A DNA stretch of 64,000 nucleotides from an uncultured Clostridia bacterium (lineage in GTDB: Bacteria > Bacillota > Clostridia > Peptostreptococcales > Anaerovoracaceae): contig CAMCQA010000001.1 of the NCBI GenBank assembly GCA_945876935.1, positions 1 through 64,000 on the forward strand, given 5' to 3'. Positions 1 to 7,596 of the stretch are shown in pieces. The notes below the pieces were generated by a model, which ran no database searches, was not told where the DNA came from, and saw only the letters and a program-made list of their open reading frames with translations. Position 1 is the stretch's first letter, and every line of letters starts with the position of its first letter. The position numbers were made by a program, and so were the translations under genes.

Positions 1-436
1 TTAAAACTGATTCTTCCATTCCTCTTTTTACTTTCCTAGCGAGCTCATCAGAATAATATTGAGCCCAGCCCTCCATTAAACTTTCTAGTAAAATGCCTTC
101 TGGAGTATCTGGAATATTTTCAGCAACATAGAAGATTTTAACGCCGTGCTTTTTTAACTCAGCTTTATACATGACAGAATCATATTTATTTCTAGCAAAA
201 CGGTCGGTATTGTATAGCACTAGTGCGTTAAATTTGCTTTTCCTTGCGTCTTTTATGAGCCTTTGAAACTCAGGTCTTTTGTCAGTACGGCCTGATATGT
301 GTCTATCTATGTACGTATCTATCAATTTTAAATTGTTATTTTTACAATACTCAGTGCAAAGGCGTAGCTGACCGTCAATAGATTGGTCGCTTTGATTTGG
401 CCCAGCTGAGTATCTCGCATATATAACAGCTTTCAA
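1..436 (-). CDS. Serine recombinase (phage integrase), C-terminus outside window
   Basis: This is the N-terminal catalytic domain of a serine recombinase, read leftward and cut by the window start after about 145 codons. It begins with the resolvase signature YARYSAGPNQSDQS, in which the serine is the probable nucleophile, and goes on through a QLRLCTEYCKNN helix, YIDRHISGRT and a LVLYNTDRFARN segment typical of the family. The start is a TTG at 434-436 with AGAGGTG six bases upstream; this ribosome site overlaps the stop codon of the HNH gene. Large serine recombinases of this group integrate and, with a directionality factor, excise temperate phages. The missing part should hold the recombinase and zinc-ribbon domains. 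Confidence 0.9.
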   Translation of the reverse strand, partial: MKAVIYARYSAGPNQSDQSIDGQLRLCTEYCKNNNLKLIDTYIDRHISGRTDKRPEFQRLIKDARKSKFNALVLYNTDRFARNKYDSVMYKAELKKHGVKIFYVAENIPDTPEGILLESLMEGWAQYYSDELARKVKRGMEESVL

Positions 437-441
437 GTTAT

Positions 442-1179
442 TCACCTCTTAAAAATAATATCGTTATGATATTCTATAAAGTCGTATCGTGCTCTATTTC
501 TAGATGGAATGGAGATGTATGTATTAGCTAAGCGTTTTAAGTTATCAGAAATAAATTGTGAATTATCATTGATATGCTTTGATACGATAATTTTATAATT
601 TTTATCAATCGTAAAATAACCCTTATCAAAACACGCATCATAAAACGCATTTAGTAAAATGCCATTTGTCGCGGCCACTTTATCATTATTTGATTTGCAA
701 GCAGAAAATGGCTTTATGTGGCTAGCTCTTAAAAGTGCGCTATTTGAAACACCAGAGATAGCGCATTTATCTTCATAGGTGGCAAACACGTATTTCTTAA
801 ATTCAGCACGTAGCCTATTAGTTTTATTCTTATTTACAACAGAAGATAATTTTTTGGAACCTTGCAGTAACGGCAAGTCAAATATTTCAAAGCCTGTTAT
901 TGATTCAAAAACAGTAGCAAGCTCGCCCCAATCTGTATTGAACTTTTCAAATACTTTCTTATCAAGTTTAGCTATATTTCGTAACCCTCCTTTTACGCCA
1001 GGGTCTAGCGACTGAAAATTACGCATTCTAAGTACAAGCGAATCAACTGAATGATTAAATATAGCTAAATTAGCGATTGCTTTTATATGTTCATTTCTAG
1101 GATTTATTTTATTTAATGGAGTAACACAGTATAAAGAGTAGGCAATAATAACCTCATCTTCTGACCATTTATTATTCAT
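442..1179 (-). CDS. HNH endonuclease domain protein
   Basis: A 245-residue protein whose second half matches the HNH_2-like pattern: CAISGVSNSALLRASHIKPF, then NGILLNAFYDACFDKGYFTI. The Cys, the ASHIKP histidine and the later Asn and Asp fit a beta-beta-alpha metal nuclease fold. The N-terminal half resembles nothing I recognise. An ATG at 1177-1179 fits the beginning of the domain protein and starts 13 bases after the repressor stop. Upstream in-frame codons run through the repressor gene and are not likely starts. The gene sits in one leftward operon between repressor and recombinase, so it should be expressed in the lysogen. This family is often linked to restriction-like defence, but its role here is an inference. 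Confidence 0.8.
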   Translation of the reverse strand: MNNKWSEDEVIIAYSLYCVTPLNKINPRNEHIKAIANLAIFNHSVDSLVLRMRNFQSLDPGVKGGLRNIAKLDKKVFEKFNTDWGELATVFESITGFEIFDLPLLQGSKKLSSVVNKNKTNRLRAEFKKYVFATYEDKCAISGVSNSALLRASHIKPFSACKSNNDKVAATNGILLNAFYDACFDKGYFTIDKNYKIIVSKHINDNSQFISDNLKRLANTYISIPSRNRARYDFIEYHNDIIFKR

Positions 1180-1192
1180 ATAACTGTACTTT

Positions 1193-1720
1193 CTATAATT
1201 TTCTAAGATAAGAAACGACTTTACCACAAATAAATGTGGTTTTAAAGTCTTTACTTTCTGCAAATAATGTTTCGTATGATGGGTTTTCACTTCTAAACTC
1301 AATATAATCACCACGGTCGTAGTAGCGCCTAATGATTGTATCACCTCTAAAAATAGCAACTACATAATCACCGTTTTGAGGAGCCTCATCAGTAACAGCA
1401 TAGATTGTTGAACCTGGAGTTATACCAATACCAATCAAGCTATCGTCAAATGCTTCAATCATTATTTCAGTATCGTCAGGCTCTTTGCTAGGTTCGATAT
1501 TCGCAAAATTACGAGGGTCTTCCTCCCAACCCATTAGCCACGCAGGCGACACACCAAGCGCTTTTGCTATTCCTTCGATTTTATTTACCTTTAGTGTTTT
1601 GATTTCACCACGCTCCCACTTAAGCCATGTACTAGCAGTGGTACCACTTTTATCAGCAGCCTCGCGAAGTGTTAGATTTAAAGTTTTGCGTCTACTATGC
1701 AATCTGTTACTAATATCCAT
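1193..1720 (-). CDS. Phage repressor, HTH_3 plus S24 (LexA/CI-like) domain
   Basis: A 175-residue CI-like repressor. Residues 5-60 form an XRE helix-turn-helix (LREAADKSGTTASTWLKWERG). The C-terminal half, from about residue 85, is an S24 peptidase-like domain with FDDSL (Ser94 at the nucleophile position), NGDYVVAIF and FRSENPSYETLF. The residue aligned with the catalytic lysine is arginine (Arg131 in TIIRRYY), and I see no Ala-Gly cleavage pair in the linker, so RecA-stimulated self-cleavage is doubtful. It presumably binds the TCANNNNTGA sites upstream of its own start and represses the rightward early genes. It is the first gene of the leftward operon. Confidence 0.88.
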   Translation of the reverse strand: MDISNRLHSRRKTLNLTLREAADKSGTTASTWLKWERGEIKTLKVNKIEGIAKALGVSPAWLMGWEEDPRNFANIEPSKEPDDTEIMIEAFDDSLIGIGITPGSTIYAVTDEAPQNGDYVVAIFRGDTIIRRYYDRGDYIEFRSENPSYETLFAESKDFKTTFICGKVVSYLRKL

Positions 1721-1749
1721 CTTTTACCCTCCATGAACTTTATATCTAT

Positions 1750-1960
1750 ATTATACAATGCTTTCGTCAAAAATGATATAGAATTATCAAAAAAGATTTT
1801 CTTTTTCGATAAAACAGCATATCGCATTTTAAAAATGAAATTATACAATAAACCGTATTTGCAGGGTTTTGAGCAATTTAAAAATATCAAAAATGAAACA
1901 AAAAGGTTGAAAATAATAAAAAAATTCAAAAATGATATTTACAAATCGATTTTGACGACG
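1750..1960. promoter_or_regulatory. Divergent control region with repeated TCANNNNTGA operators
   Basis: Three exact copies of TCAAAAATGA lie at 1767-1776, 1887-1896 and 1926-1935. Near matches lie at 1787-1796 (TCAAAAAAGA), 1829-1838 (TTAAAAATGA) and 1946-1955 (TCGATTTTGA). The pairs 1767/1787 and 1926/1946 are spaced exactly 20 bases apart, two helical turns, as expected for cooperatively bound repressor dimers. A leftward -10 box (ATTATA on the plus strand, 1750-1755) places the first operator inside the presumed repressor promoter. No protein-coding gene is convincing in 1721-2006. The binding partner is inferred to be the adjacent repressor. Confidence 0.6.
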
Positions 1961-2006
1961 TATCATTAAACCATAAGCTACTGATTGAGATTAAAGGAGG
2001 AAAATA

Positions 2007-2201
2007 ATGATAACTTCGATTATAACAGCTATTTTAGCCGGTATTCTTATTTATGCAGTCGCAAATTTAGGCGAACAGATTTGCGTATTTATTCAGAAGA
2101 CTGAAGAGAAAAATATAAAGAAAGTTATTCTGATTGAAGTAATACGTGTAGTTATCTTAATTACACTTTTATATTTCTGGGTTAAATTGATTGTATTGTA
2201 A
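2007..2201 (+). CDS. Small two-helix membrane protein, early region
   Basis: A 64-residue protein with two hydrophobic stretches (about residues 2-22 and 43-62) separated by a charged hinge rich in Lys and Glu. AAAGGAGG lies just upstream of the ATG. It is the first gene of the rightward early operon, directly behind the operator region, so it should be under repressor control. I do not recognise a family. Small early membrane proteins in phages may alter host envelope functions or exclude other phages, but nothing here decides this. Confidence 0.65.
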   Translation: MITSIITAILAGILIYAVANLGEQICVFIQKTEEKNIKKVILIEVIRVVILITLLYFWVKLIVL

Positions 2202-2221
2202 TGAGTAAAGGAGTTATAAAA

Positions 2222-2440
2222 ATGAATAAAAAAGAAAAAGCATTAAAGATGCTACGTGAACATTACGGCGTTAATATTATGTGCGATTTGAAGCACCGCT
2301 TTAATCGGAAAAGAAATTGTATCTATGTCGAAATATCTCAGCATGAAAAAACTAAAGCACATAGAGCCTTTAACGAATGCCCTTTAATTACAAAGGTAGA
2401 ACAGCACATTCATGAGAGATATTGGCTAACACTTAAGTAG
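2222..2440 (+). CDS. Small basic hypothetical phage protein
   Basis: A 72-residue basic protein beginning MNKKEKALKMLREHYG. I chose the ATG at 2222 because AAAGGAG sits about eight bases before it. An in-frame ATG at 2201, which overlaps the preceding stop, has no such site. It contains paired histidines and cysteines (HRFNRKRNC, HIHERYW) but no recognisable zinc-finger spacing. It lies in the early operon between a membrane protein and a secreted lysozyme-like protein. Function unknown. Confidence 0.6.
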   Translation: MNKKEKALKMLREHYGVNIMCDLKHRFNRKRNCIYVEISQHEKTKAHRAFNECPLITKVEQHIHERYWLTLK

Positions 2441-2450
2441 GAGGAAAACA

Positions 2451-2885
2451 ATGTTAAAGATAGCAGCAAAAATAGTAGTAGCAACGTTAATAGCGAGCAT
2501 GTCGCTCATAACCATCGGCGTGTATGACGAGGCGTCGCCGGGAAAGTTAGAGCCTAGAGATTATATTGTTAAATATAGCAATGTTTATGGAGTTGACCCG
2601 TGCCTAGCTCTTGCAATATCAAGACTTGAAACAGGAAACTGGAAAAGCGACGCATTTAAAAACTTAAATAACTTTGGAGGTATGCAAATTAGCGGGCAAT
2701 GCCTTAAATTCCAGACTAGAGAAGAGGGCGCTAAAGAGTTTATTGAAAATTTATATTATAACTATATTCAGATAGGACTAACAAGTCCTGAGACAATCGC
2801 TAATAAATATTGTCCAGACAATAGCGAGCAATGGCAAAATGCCGTTAATAATATAATGCTTGAAGAGAAAGGAGGACGCGAATGA
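2451..2885 (+). CDS. Secreted lysozyme-like (glucosaminidase/transglycosylase-type) protein
   Basis: A 144-residue protein with an N-terminal signal or anchor (KIAAKIVVATLIASMSLITIG), followed by a compact lysozyme-superfamily domain. The pattern Y..VYGVDPCLALAISRLETGNW places a candidate catalytic Glu in RLETG, and NNFGGMQ resembles the substrate-binding loop of glucosaminidases and soluble transglycosylases. AGGAGG lies upstream. The gene is in the early, repressor-controlled region, far from the holin-amidase lysis module. It is therefore either a lysogeny or early-infection envelope enzyme or a relic. Its stop overlaps the next start (ATGA). Confidence 0.7.
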   Translation: MLKIAAKIVVATLIASMSLITIGVYDEASPGKLEPRDYIVKYSNVYGVDPCLALAISRLETGNWKSDAFKNLNNFGGMQISGQCLKFQTREEGAKEFIENLYYNYIQIGLTSPETIANKYCPDNSEQWQNAVNNIMLEEKGGRE

Positions 2886-3094
2886 TAAATATATATTTTC
2901 TTGAATACTGCTTAAAAAGCAAAGAAAAAACGCTTGATGATTTAAGAAAAGTAACAGGCTGGAGCCCTGCCACTTTAGCAAGAAGACTTAAATCTCGAGC
3001 GAACTGGCTAGTCAGTGAAGTCAACGCATTAGGAAGACTTGGTTTTACGATTGCCGAGATTGAGAAAATTTTTTTTGACGATTTTGTTTCATAA
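2882..3094 (+). CDS. Small putative HTH protein (Cro-like candidate)
   Basis: A 70-residue protein starting with ATGA overlap to the preceding gene, with AAAGGAGG six bases before the ATG. The central segment LDDLRKVTGWSPATLARRLKS has the spacing of a helix-turn-helix. Its position early in the rightward operon, with two operator-like palindromes at its 3' end, fits a Cro- or regulator-type role. The family assignment is an inference from this short motif. Confidence 0.55.
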   Translation: MINIYFLEYCLKSKEKTLDDLRKVTGWSPATLARRLKSRANWLVSEVNALGRLGFTIAEIEKIFFDDFVS

Positions 3095-3130
3095 ATGAAA
3101 CTAAAAACTAATAAACGATTTCAAAAATGA
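3086..3130. promoter_or_regulatory. Second pair of TCANNNNTGA palindromes
   Basis: GTTTCATAAATGAAAC (3086-3101) is a perfect inverted repeat of seven bases around a 2-base centre. ATTTCAAAAATGAAA follows, with its TCAAAAATGA core at 3121-3130. Both carry the same core as the operators at 1767-1955. The pair lies between the small HTH gene and the replication genes, suggesting a second point of control by the repressor or by the HTH protein. Confidence 0.5.
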
Positions 3131-3240
3131 AAAATATTGAAATGTCAAACAACTTGGTAGGACAGCATGAAACTATTGCTCTAGAAAAATTATTACAACT
3201 TATATTAAAGAATTTGGAGGAAGACAATGACAAAGATTAA
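3127..3240 (+). CDS. Possible 37-residue phage peptide
   Basis: An ATG at 3127 opens a frame with NNLVGQHETIALEKLL and ends at 3240, overlapping the start of the next gene. The composition is like a real phage peptide, but there is no clear ribosome site and the start lies inside an operator-like palindrome. Translation is uncertain. Confidence 0.3.
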   Translation: MKNIEMSNNLVGQHETIALEKLLQLILKNLEEDNDKD

Positions 3241-3562
3241 ATTGACTTTAGAGGTTACCGTTGAAGAAGCTACAAAAATATTATCAATACTTGACGGTAG
3301 CACAAGCATTGCAGATATAAAATCAGAGCTTGTAGCTAAAAAAGAAGAAAAGAAAGAAGAGCCTAAGAAAGAGACTAAAGAAGAAAAAAAGTCAATAACT
3401 CAAACGGAAATTAGAAGCCTAGCTGTGGAGTTAACAAAAAAAGGTAAAGCTGAAGAGGTTAAAGCTACTATAGCAGAATATGCAGATGATGGAAAACTAA
3501 AAAGCGTAGCGTTTGAAAAATACGAGGAACTTTACAGAAAGTTAGGTGAGTTAAATGGCTAA
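3227..3562 (+). CDS. Hypothetical phage protein with charged linker
   Basis: A 111-residue protein with TTGGAGGAAG before the start. Residues 1-35 form a short alpha/beta segment (KLTLEVTVEEATKIL). It is followed by a highly charged Lys/Glu linker and a C-terminal helical segment (ITQTEIRSLAVELTKKGKAEEVKATI). Similar proteins occur in clostridial phages next to the DUF2800 and DUF2815 genes, and this context suggests a part in replication or recombination. It overlaps the nuclease gene by eight bases. Confidence 0.65.
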   Translation: MTKIKLTLEVTVEEATKILSILDGSTSIADIKSELVAKKEEKKEEPKKETKEEKKSITQTEIRSLAVELTKKGKAEEVKATIAEYADDGKLKSVAFEKYEELYRKLGELNG

Positions 3563-4718
3563 ACATGCGAGGTTATCACCTAGTAGTGCAGATAGATGGT
3601 TAACGTGTACGGCGTCTGTGGCTCTTGAAGAGAAAATGCCAAGCACAACTAGCGTTTATGCTGAAGAAGGAACCTTTGCCCATGAATTAGCTGAATATAG
3701 TGCTAAATATGCCGTAGGTATGATAGGTAAACGAGAGTTTAACAAAGAGCTGAAAAAGTTAAAGGTTAATGACTTCTATTCTAACGATATGCAGGACTAT
3801 GTTGACGAATATAGCTTTTTAATAAAGGGGATATATGAAGATATAACAAAAAACTGTAGTGACGCATTTTGTGAATTTGAAGTTGCATTAGATTTGACTA
3901 AATATGTTCCTGAAGGCTTCGGAACTGGAGACTGCCTCATTATAGCAGAGCCAGCCCTGTATGTAATTGACCTAAAATACGGAAAAGGTGTAGAGGTTAG
4001 CGCTCAAAATAATAGTCAGTTAAAACTATATGCGTTGGGCGCATTAGAAAGATATAAAGCCTTATACGATATAAAAGAAGTTGTGACCTACATAGTACAG
4101 CCAAGGCTATCTAATATCGATAACGCGAGCTATACAGTTGAAGAACTAGAAGACTGGGGCAATTCTGTTGTAAAGCCGAATGCAAAAGCTGCCTTTGACG
4201 GCACGGGTACATATAAACCATCAGAAAAAGCATGCCGTTTCTGTAAAGCCTCTGGTGAATGTAAAGCAAGAGCTGATGAACTATTAGCGTTATTTGATAG
4301 CCAAGATAAACCGTCTGAGATGCTAACGGATGAGGATTTTGCTGAGATATTACCAAGACTTAAAGAAATAAAGGCTTGGCTTGCTGATGTAGAGACGGCA
4401 GCAACACACAGGCTATATAGTGGCATGTCAATTCCTGGATATAAGCTAGTAGAGGGTAAAACTAACCGTAAATACACAGATGAAACTGAAATAGCTAAAG
4501 TGCTTAATGAAAACGGCTATACAGATGACGCCATATTTAACAAAAAGCTAATTGGAATTACAGCGATGGAAAAGCTGCTTGGAAAGACCAACGCAGCTAA
4601 GCTAATTGGCGATTATATTGAGAAGCCTAAAGGCTCACCAACCCTTGCACTTGAAAGTGATAAGCGCGAGGCAATAAACATAGAAGAAGTTATATTAAAT
4701 AAATTTGATGAAGAATAA
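3555..4718 (+). CDS. DUF2800 protein, Cas4/RecB-like nuclease
   Basis: A 387-residue protein starting AKHARLSPSSADRWLTCTAS, the standard opening of DUF2800. The segment ALYVIDLKYGKGVEVSAQNN supplies the Asp and the D-x-K of a PD-(D/E)XK nuclease centre. Cysteines in CRFCKASGECKAR, with an earlier Cys, resemble the Fe-S cluster of Cas4/AddB-type nucleases. It lies directly before the ssDNA-binding protein and polymerase genes, which suggests end processing during phage replication or recombination. The nuclease fold is inferred from motifs. Confidence 0.85.
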   Translation: MAKHARLSPSSADRWLTCTASVALEEKMPSTTSVYAEEGTFAHELAEYSAKYAVGMIGKREFNKELKKLKVNDFYSNDMQDYVDEYSFLIKGIYEDITKNCSDAFCEFEVALDLTKYVPEGFGTGDCLIIAEPALYVIDLKYGKGVEVSAQNNSQLKLYALGALERYKALYDIKEVVTYIVQPRLSNIDNASYTVEELEDWGNSVVKPNAKAAFDGTGTYKPSEKACRFCKASGECKARADELLALFDSQDKPSEMLTDEDFAEILPRLKEIKAWLADVETAATHRLYSGMSIPGYKLVEGKTNRKYTDETEIAKVLNENGYTDDAIFNKKLIGITAMEKLLGKTNAAKLIGDYIEKPKGSPTLALESDKREAINIEEVILNKFDEE

Positions 4719-4732
4719 AGGAGATTAAGAAG

Positions 4733-5293
4733 ATGAGTAAAACACAAATAACAACTGGAAAAGTAAGATTTAGTTATGTAAATATTTTTGAACCAAAGGC
4801 TGTGACAGCTGATAGCCCTGTTAAATATTCTGTAACGCTTATTATACCTAAAAGCGATAAGAAGACTTTAGCAAAAATTGAAGCTGCTATGAATGCGGCA
4901 AAAGAGCAGTTTAAGTCTAAAAACCCAGGTAAAAAGTTACCTAAAAATCTAAAAACAACATTACATGACGGTGATGGCGAAAGACCAAACGGAGGTGATT
5001 TTGGTCCTGAATGTGAAAACTCAATGGTTATTACAGTGAGTTCAACAAAGAAACCTGTTGTTGTCTATGCGGATAAAACGCCAATGACTGAGCCACTTGA
5101 GCTATATTCAGGCTGCTACGGTAGAGCAATAATCAACTTCTATGTTTATGATACGTCAGGGTCTGTTGGACTAACTGCAGGACTTAACGGAATAATGAAG
5201 TTAGAAGATGGCGAGCCATTAGCTGGAGGCGTTGTCACTGATGAAGACTGGGATGATGATTTTGACGATGACGATTTTGATGATATGTTTTAG
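4733..5293 (+). CDS. DUF2815 protein, phage ssDNA-binding protein
   Basis: A 186-residue protein with the DUF2815 opening KTQITTGKVRFSYVNIFEPKA. It ends in a very acidic tail (DEDWDDDFDDDDFDDMF), as in single-strand DNA-binding proteins that recruit partners through an acidic C-terminus. AAGGAGATTAAG precedes the ATG. Its position between a Cas4-like nuclease and a DNA polymerase supports a role in coating ssDNA during replication and recombination. Confidence 0.85.
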   Translation: MSKTQITTGKVRFSYVNIFEPKAVTADSPVKYSVTLIIPKSDKKTLAKIEAAMNAAKEQFKSKNPGKKLPKNLKTTLHDGDGERPNGGDFGPECENSMVITVSSTKKPVVVYADKTPMTEPLELYSGCYGRAIINFYVYDTSGSVGLTAGLNGIMKLEDGEPLAGGVVTDEDWDDDFDDDDFDDMF

Positions 5294-5301
5294 GTCTTAA
5301 A

Positions 5302-7254
5302 ATGAAAACATTAGCAATAGATATTGAAACATATAGCTCTGTAGATTTGCTTAAGTCTGGTGTTTATGTGTACACGGAAGCAAGTGATTTTGAAATATTA
5401 CTTTTTTCTTATTCAGTTGATGGTGTAGAGCCAAGAGTTATAAGCCTTGCAGAAGGTGAAAAAATACCAGACGAAATATTAGAGGCTATTACTAACCCTA
5501 ATGTTCTTAAAACTGCGTATAATGCTAATTTTGAGCGTGTTTGTTTAGCGAAGTACCTAGACGCAAAAATGCGCCCGGAACAATGGCAGTGCACTGCAGT
5601 CCTTGCCTCGTGGCTTGGACTGCCACGCGCTCTAGCTGATGTTGGAAAAGTGCTTGGTCTTGCAGGTGATAAGGTTAAGATGAAGGAAGGCAAAGCCTTA
5701 ATTCAATATTTCTCTAAGCCATGTAAAGCGACAAAAGCAAATGGTGGGCGAACAAGAAATATGCCAAGCGACGCACCTGAAAAGTGGGAGCTATACAAAG
5801 AATATAATAGGCAAGACGTAGTAGCTGAAATTTCTATAAGAAACATATTACTTAAATATGGCTTTTTAGAGAGCGAACAAAAGCTATGGGAGATTGACCA
5901 GATTATAAATGATAGAGGCGTTTTGCTTGATGAAGAGATGGCGCAAAATGCAGCTAGGTTAGATGTTAGAATCAAAAACAATTTGATTAATGAGGCGCAG
6001 AGTCTAACAGGTCTTGAAAATCCTAAAAGCATAGCACAAATTAAAGGCTGGATATATAAAGAGACTGGAGAAGTTGTTGAGTCGCTCAATAAAAAAGAAA
6101 TACCAGGCCTTTTAGAAAAAGTAGGATATGGAAAAGTAAAAGACTTTTTAGAACTAAGAAAAGGGCTTGGAAAAACCTCAACCGCTAAATATGATGCAAT
6201 GTTACGCTGCAAGTGTCACGACAATAGAATTAGAGGGCTAACGCAGTTTAACGGCGCTAATAGAACAGGTAGATGGGCTGGTAGGCTTGTACAGATGCAA
6301 AATCTCCCACAAAACAAGATGGATGATATTGACCTAGATAATGCCCGCTATTTAGTTAAAAATGCGACTGCGGACAATCTGGAGCTCCTGGAGGCTATAT
6401 ATGAGCCAGCTGATACGCTAAGCCAGCTAATTCGTACAGCTTTTATCCCTTGCGATAGCCACTACTTTATTGTTTCAGACTTTTCCGCGATAGAGGCAAG
6501 AGTTCTCGCGTGGCTAGCAGGCGAAAAATGGAGACTAGACGTATTTAATAGCCATGGCAAAATTTATGAGGCTTCAGCGGAAAAAATGTTTAACCTACCA
6601 GAAGGCTCAGTGACAAAAGGTAGCCCATTGAGACAGAAAGGAAAAGTTGCAGAACTTGCGCTTGGTTATGGCGGTTCAGTTGGCGCGCTAAAAGCTATGG
6701 GTGCTTTAGAAATGGGATTAACAGAAGAGGAATTGCCAGGTCTTGTTGAGACGTGGCGAGCATCAAACAGTAAAGTTATAAAGTTTTGGAAAGACGTCGG
6801 AAAAGCTGCAGGGCTTTGCATTAGCACAGGTTTGCCGCAAAAAGCAGGACCTGTATCATTTAGAAAACAGGGTCCACTACTTAGGTTAAAATTACCAAGC
6901 GGGCGCGAGCTAAGTTACGTTAGGCCAAAATACGATAGACAAAGTAACTCTATTAGTTATGAAGGAATTTTACAGTCTGGAGGCTGGGGACGAATTGAGA
7001 GTTATGGCGCGAAGCTAGTCGAAAACATTGTTCAGGCTGTAGCAAGAGACTGCCTTGCTGTCTCATTAGAACGATTACATGAAAAGAATATTGATGTTGT
7101 TTTTCATGTGCACGACGAGGTAGTTTGCGAAGTTAGAAAAGATAGTATAACAGAAAAAGATGTCGCAAATATTATGGCTGCGCCTATTAGCTGGGCGAAA
7201 GGGCTACCGCTAGCTGCGGACGCCTATATTTGCGAATACTATAGAAAGGACTAA
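5302..7254 (+). CDS. Phage family A DNA polymerase with 3'-5' exonuclease
   Basis: A 650-residue DNA polymerase of the PolA family. The N-terminal AIDIETYSS holds the Asp and Glu of exonuclease motif I, so unlike the host PolA this enzyme should proofread. The polymerase motifs are all present: DFSAIEARVLAWLAGE (A), RQKGKVAELALGYGG (B, with the conserved Arg and Lys) and HVHDEVVCEV (C). There is no 5' nuclease domain. It should be the replicative polymerase of the phage. The upstream ribosome site is weak (AGGTCTTAAA), and the gene follows the SSB gene by eight bases, so translational coupling is likely. Confidence 0.95.
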   Translation: MKTLAIDIETYSSVDLLKSGVYVYTEASDFEILLFSYSVDGVEPRVISLAEGEKIPDEILEAITNPNVLKTAYNANFERVCLAKYLDAKMRPEQWQCTAVLASWLGLPRALADVGKVLGLAGDKVKMKEGKALIQYFSKPCKATKANGGRTRNMPSDAPEKWELYKEYNRQDVVAEISIRNILLKYGFLESEQKLWEIDQIINDRGVLLDEEMAQNAARLDVRIKNNLINEAQSLTGLENPKSIAQIKGWIYKETGEVVESLNKKEIPGLLEKVGYGKVKDFLELRKGLGKTSTAKYDAMLRCKCHDNRIRGLTQFNGANRTGRWAGRLVQMQNLPQNKMDDIDLDNARYLVKNATADNLELLEAIYEPADTLSQLIRTAFIPCDSHYFIVSDFSAIEARVLAWLAGEKWRLDVFNSHGKIYEASAEKMFNLPEGSVTKGSPLRQKGKVAELALGYGGSVGALKAMGALEMGLTEEELPGLVETWRASNSKVIKFWKDVGKAAGLCISTGLPQKAGPVSFRKQGPLLRLKLPSGRELSYVRPKYDRQSNSISYEGILQSGGWGRIESYGAKLVENIVQAVARDCLAVSLERLHEKNIDVVFHVHDEVVCEVRKDSITEKDVANIMAAPISWAKGLPLAADAYICEYYRKD

Positions 7255-7257
7255 AAG

Positions 7258-7590
7258 ATGGATAGAAAAACGTTTAATATGCTTGTTGATTATCAGATAG
7301 CAAAATGTAAAGCCGTATTAAGTTATAAAGGTGATGAATACGTTAAAGGTGAAGATGTATTTGAACATTTTAAAAAAGCCGCGTCCCTTCAAGGAATAAA
7401 CACAAGAGAAGCCCTTTTTGGAATGTTAGCAAAGCATATAGTTTCTATTTCTGAACTATGCGCAGAAGAGCACTGCGCGCCAACTGAAATTTGGAACGAA
7501 AAAATTTGCGATGCTATTAACTATTTAATTCTTTTATCTGGTGTAGTTAGAGACGAGTTAAAAGCTGAAATAGAAGAGATGAAGGAGTAA
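7258..7590 (+). CDS. Phage DUF6378-like protein
   Basis: A 110-residue acidic helical protein with an evenly spaced pattern (KGDEYVKGEDVFEHF, WNEKICDAINYLILLSG). DAINYLILLSG resembles the helix of DUF6378 proteins common in phage nucleotide-metabolism clusters. It sits between the polymerase and thyX genes with only a few bases on each side. An all-alpha NTP-hydrolase-like role is possible but not shown, since I do not see a full MazG metal site. Confidence 0.6.
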   Translation: MDRKTFNMLVDYQIAKCKAVLSYKGDEYVKGEDVFEHFKKAASLQGINTREALFGMLAKHIVSISELCAEEHCAPTEIWNEKICDAINYLILLSGVVRDELKAEIEEMKE

Positions 7591-7596
7591 AACACT

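Noticed and set aside
1697..1969. 90-codon rightward frame across the repressor promoter region
   Set aside because: It covers all operator repeats, has Phe/Lys/Asn-rich composition typical of AT-rich non-coding DNA and no ribosome site.
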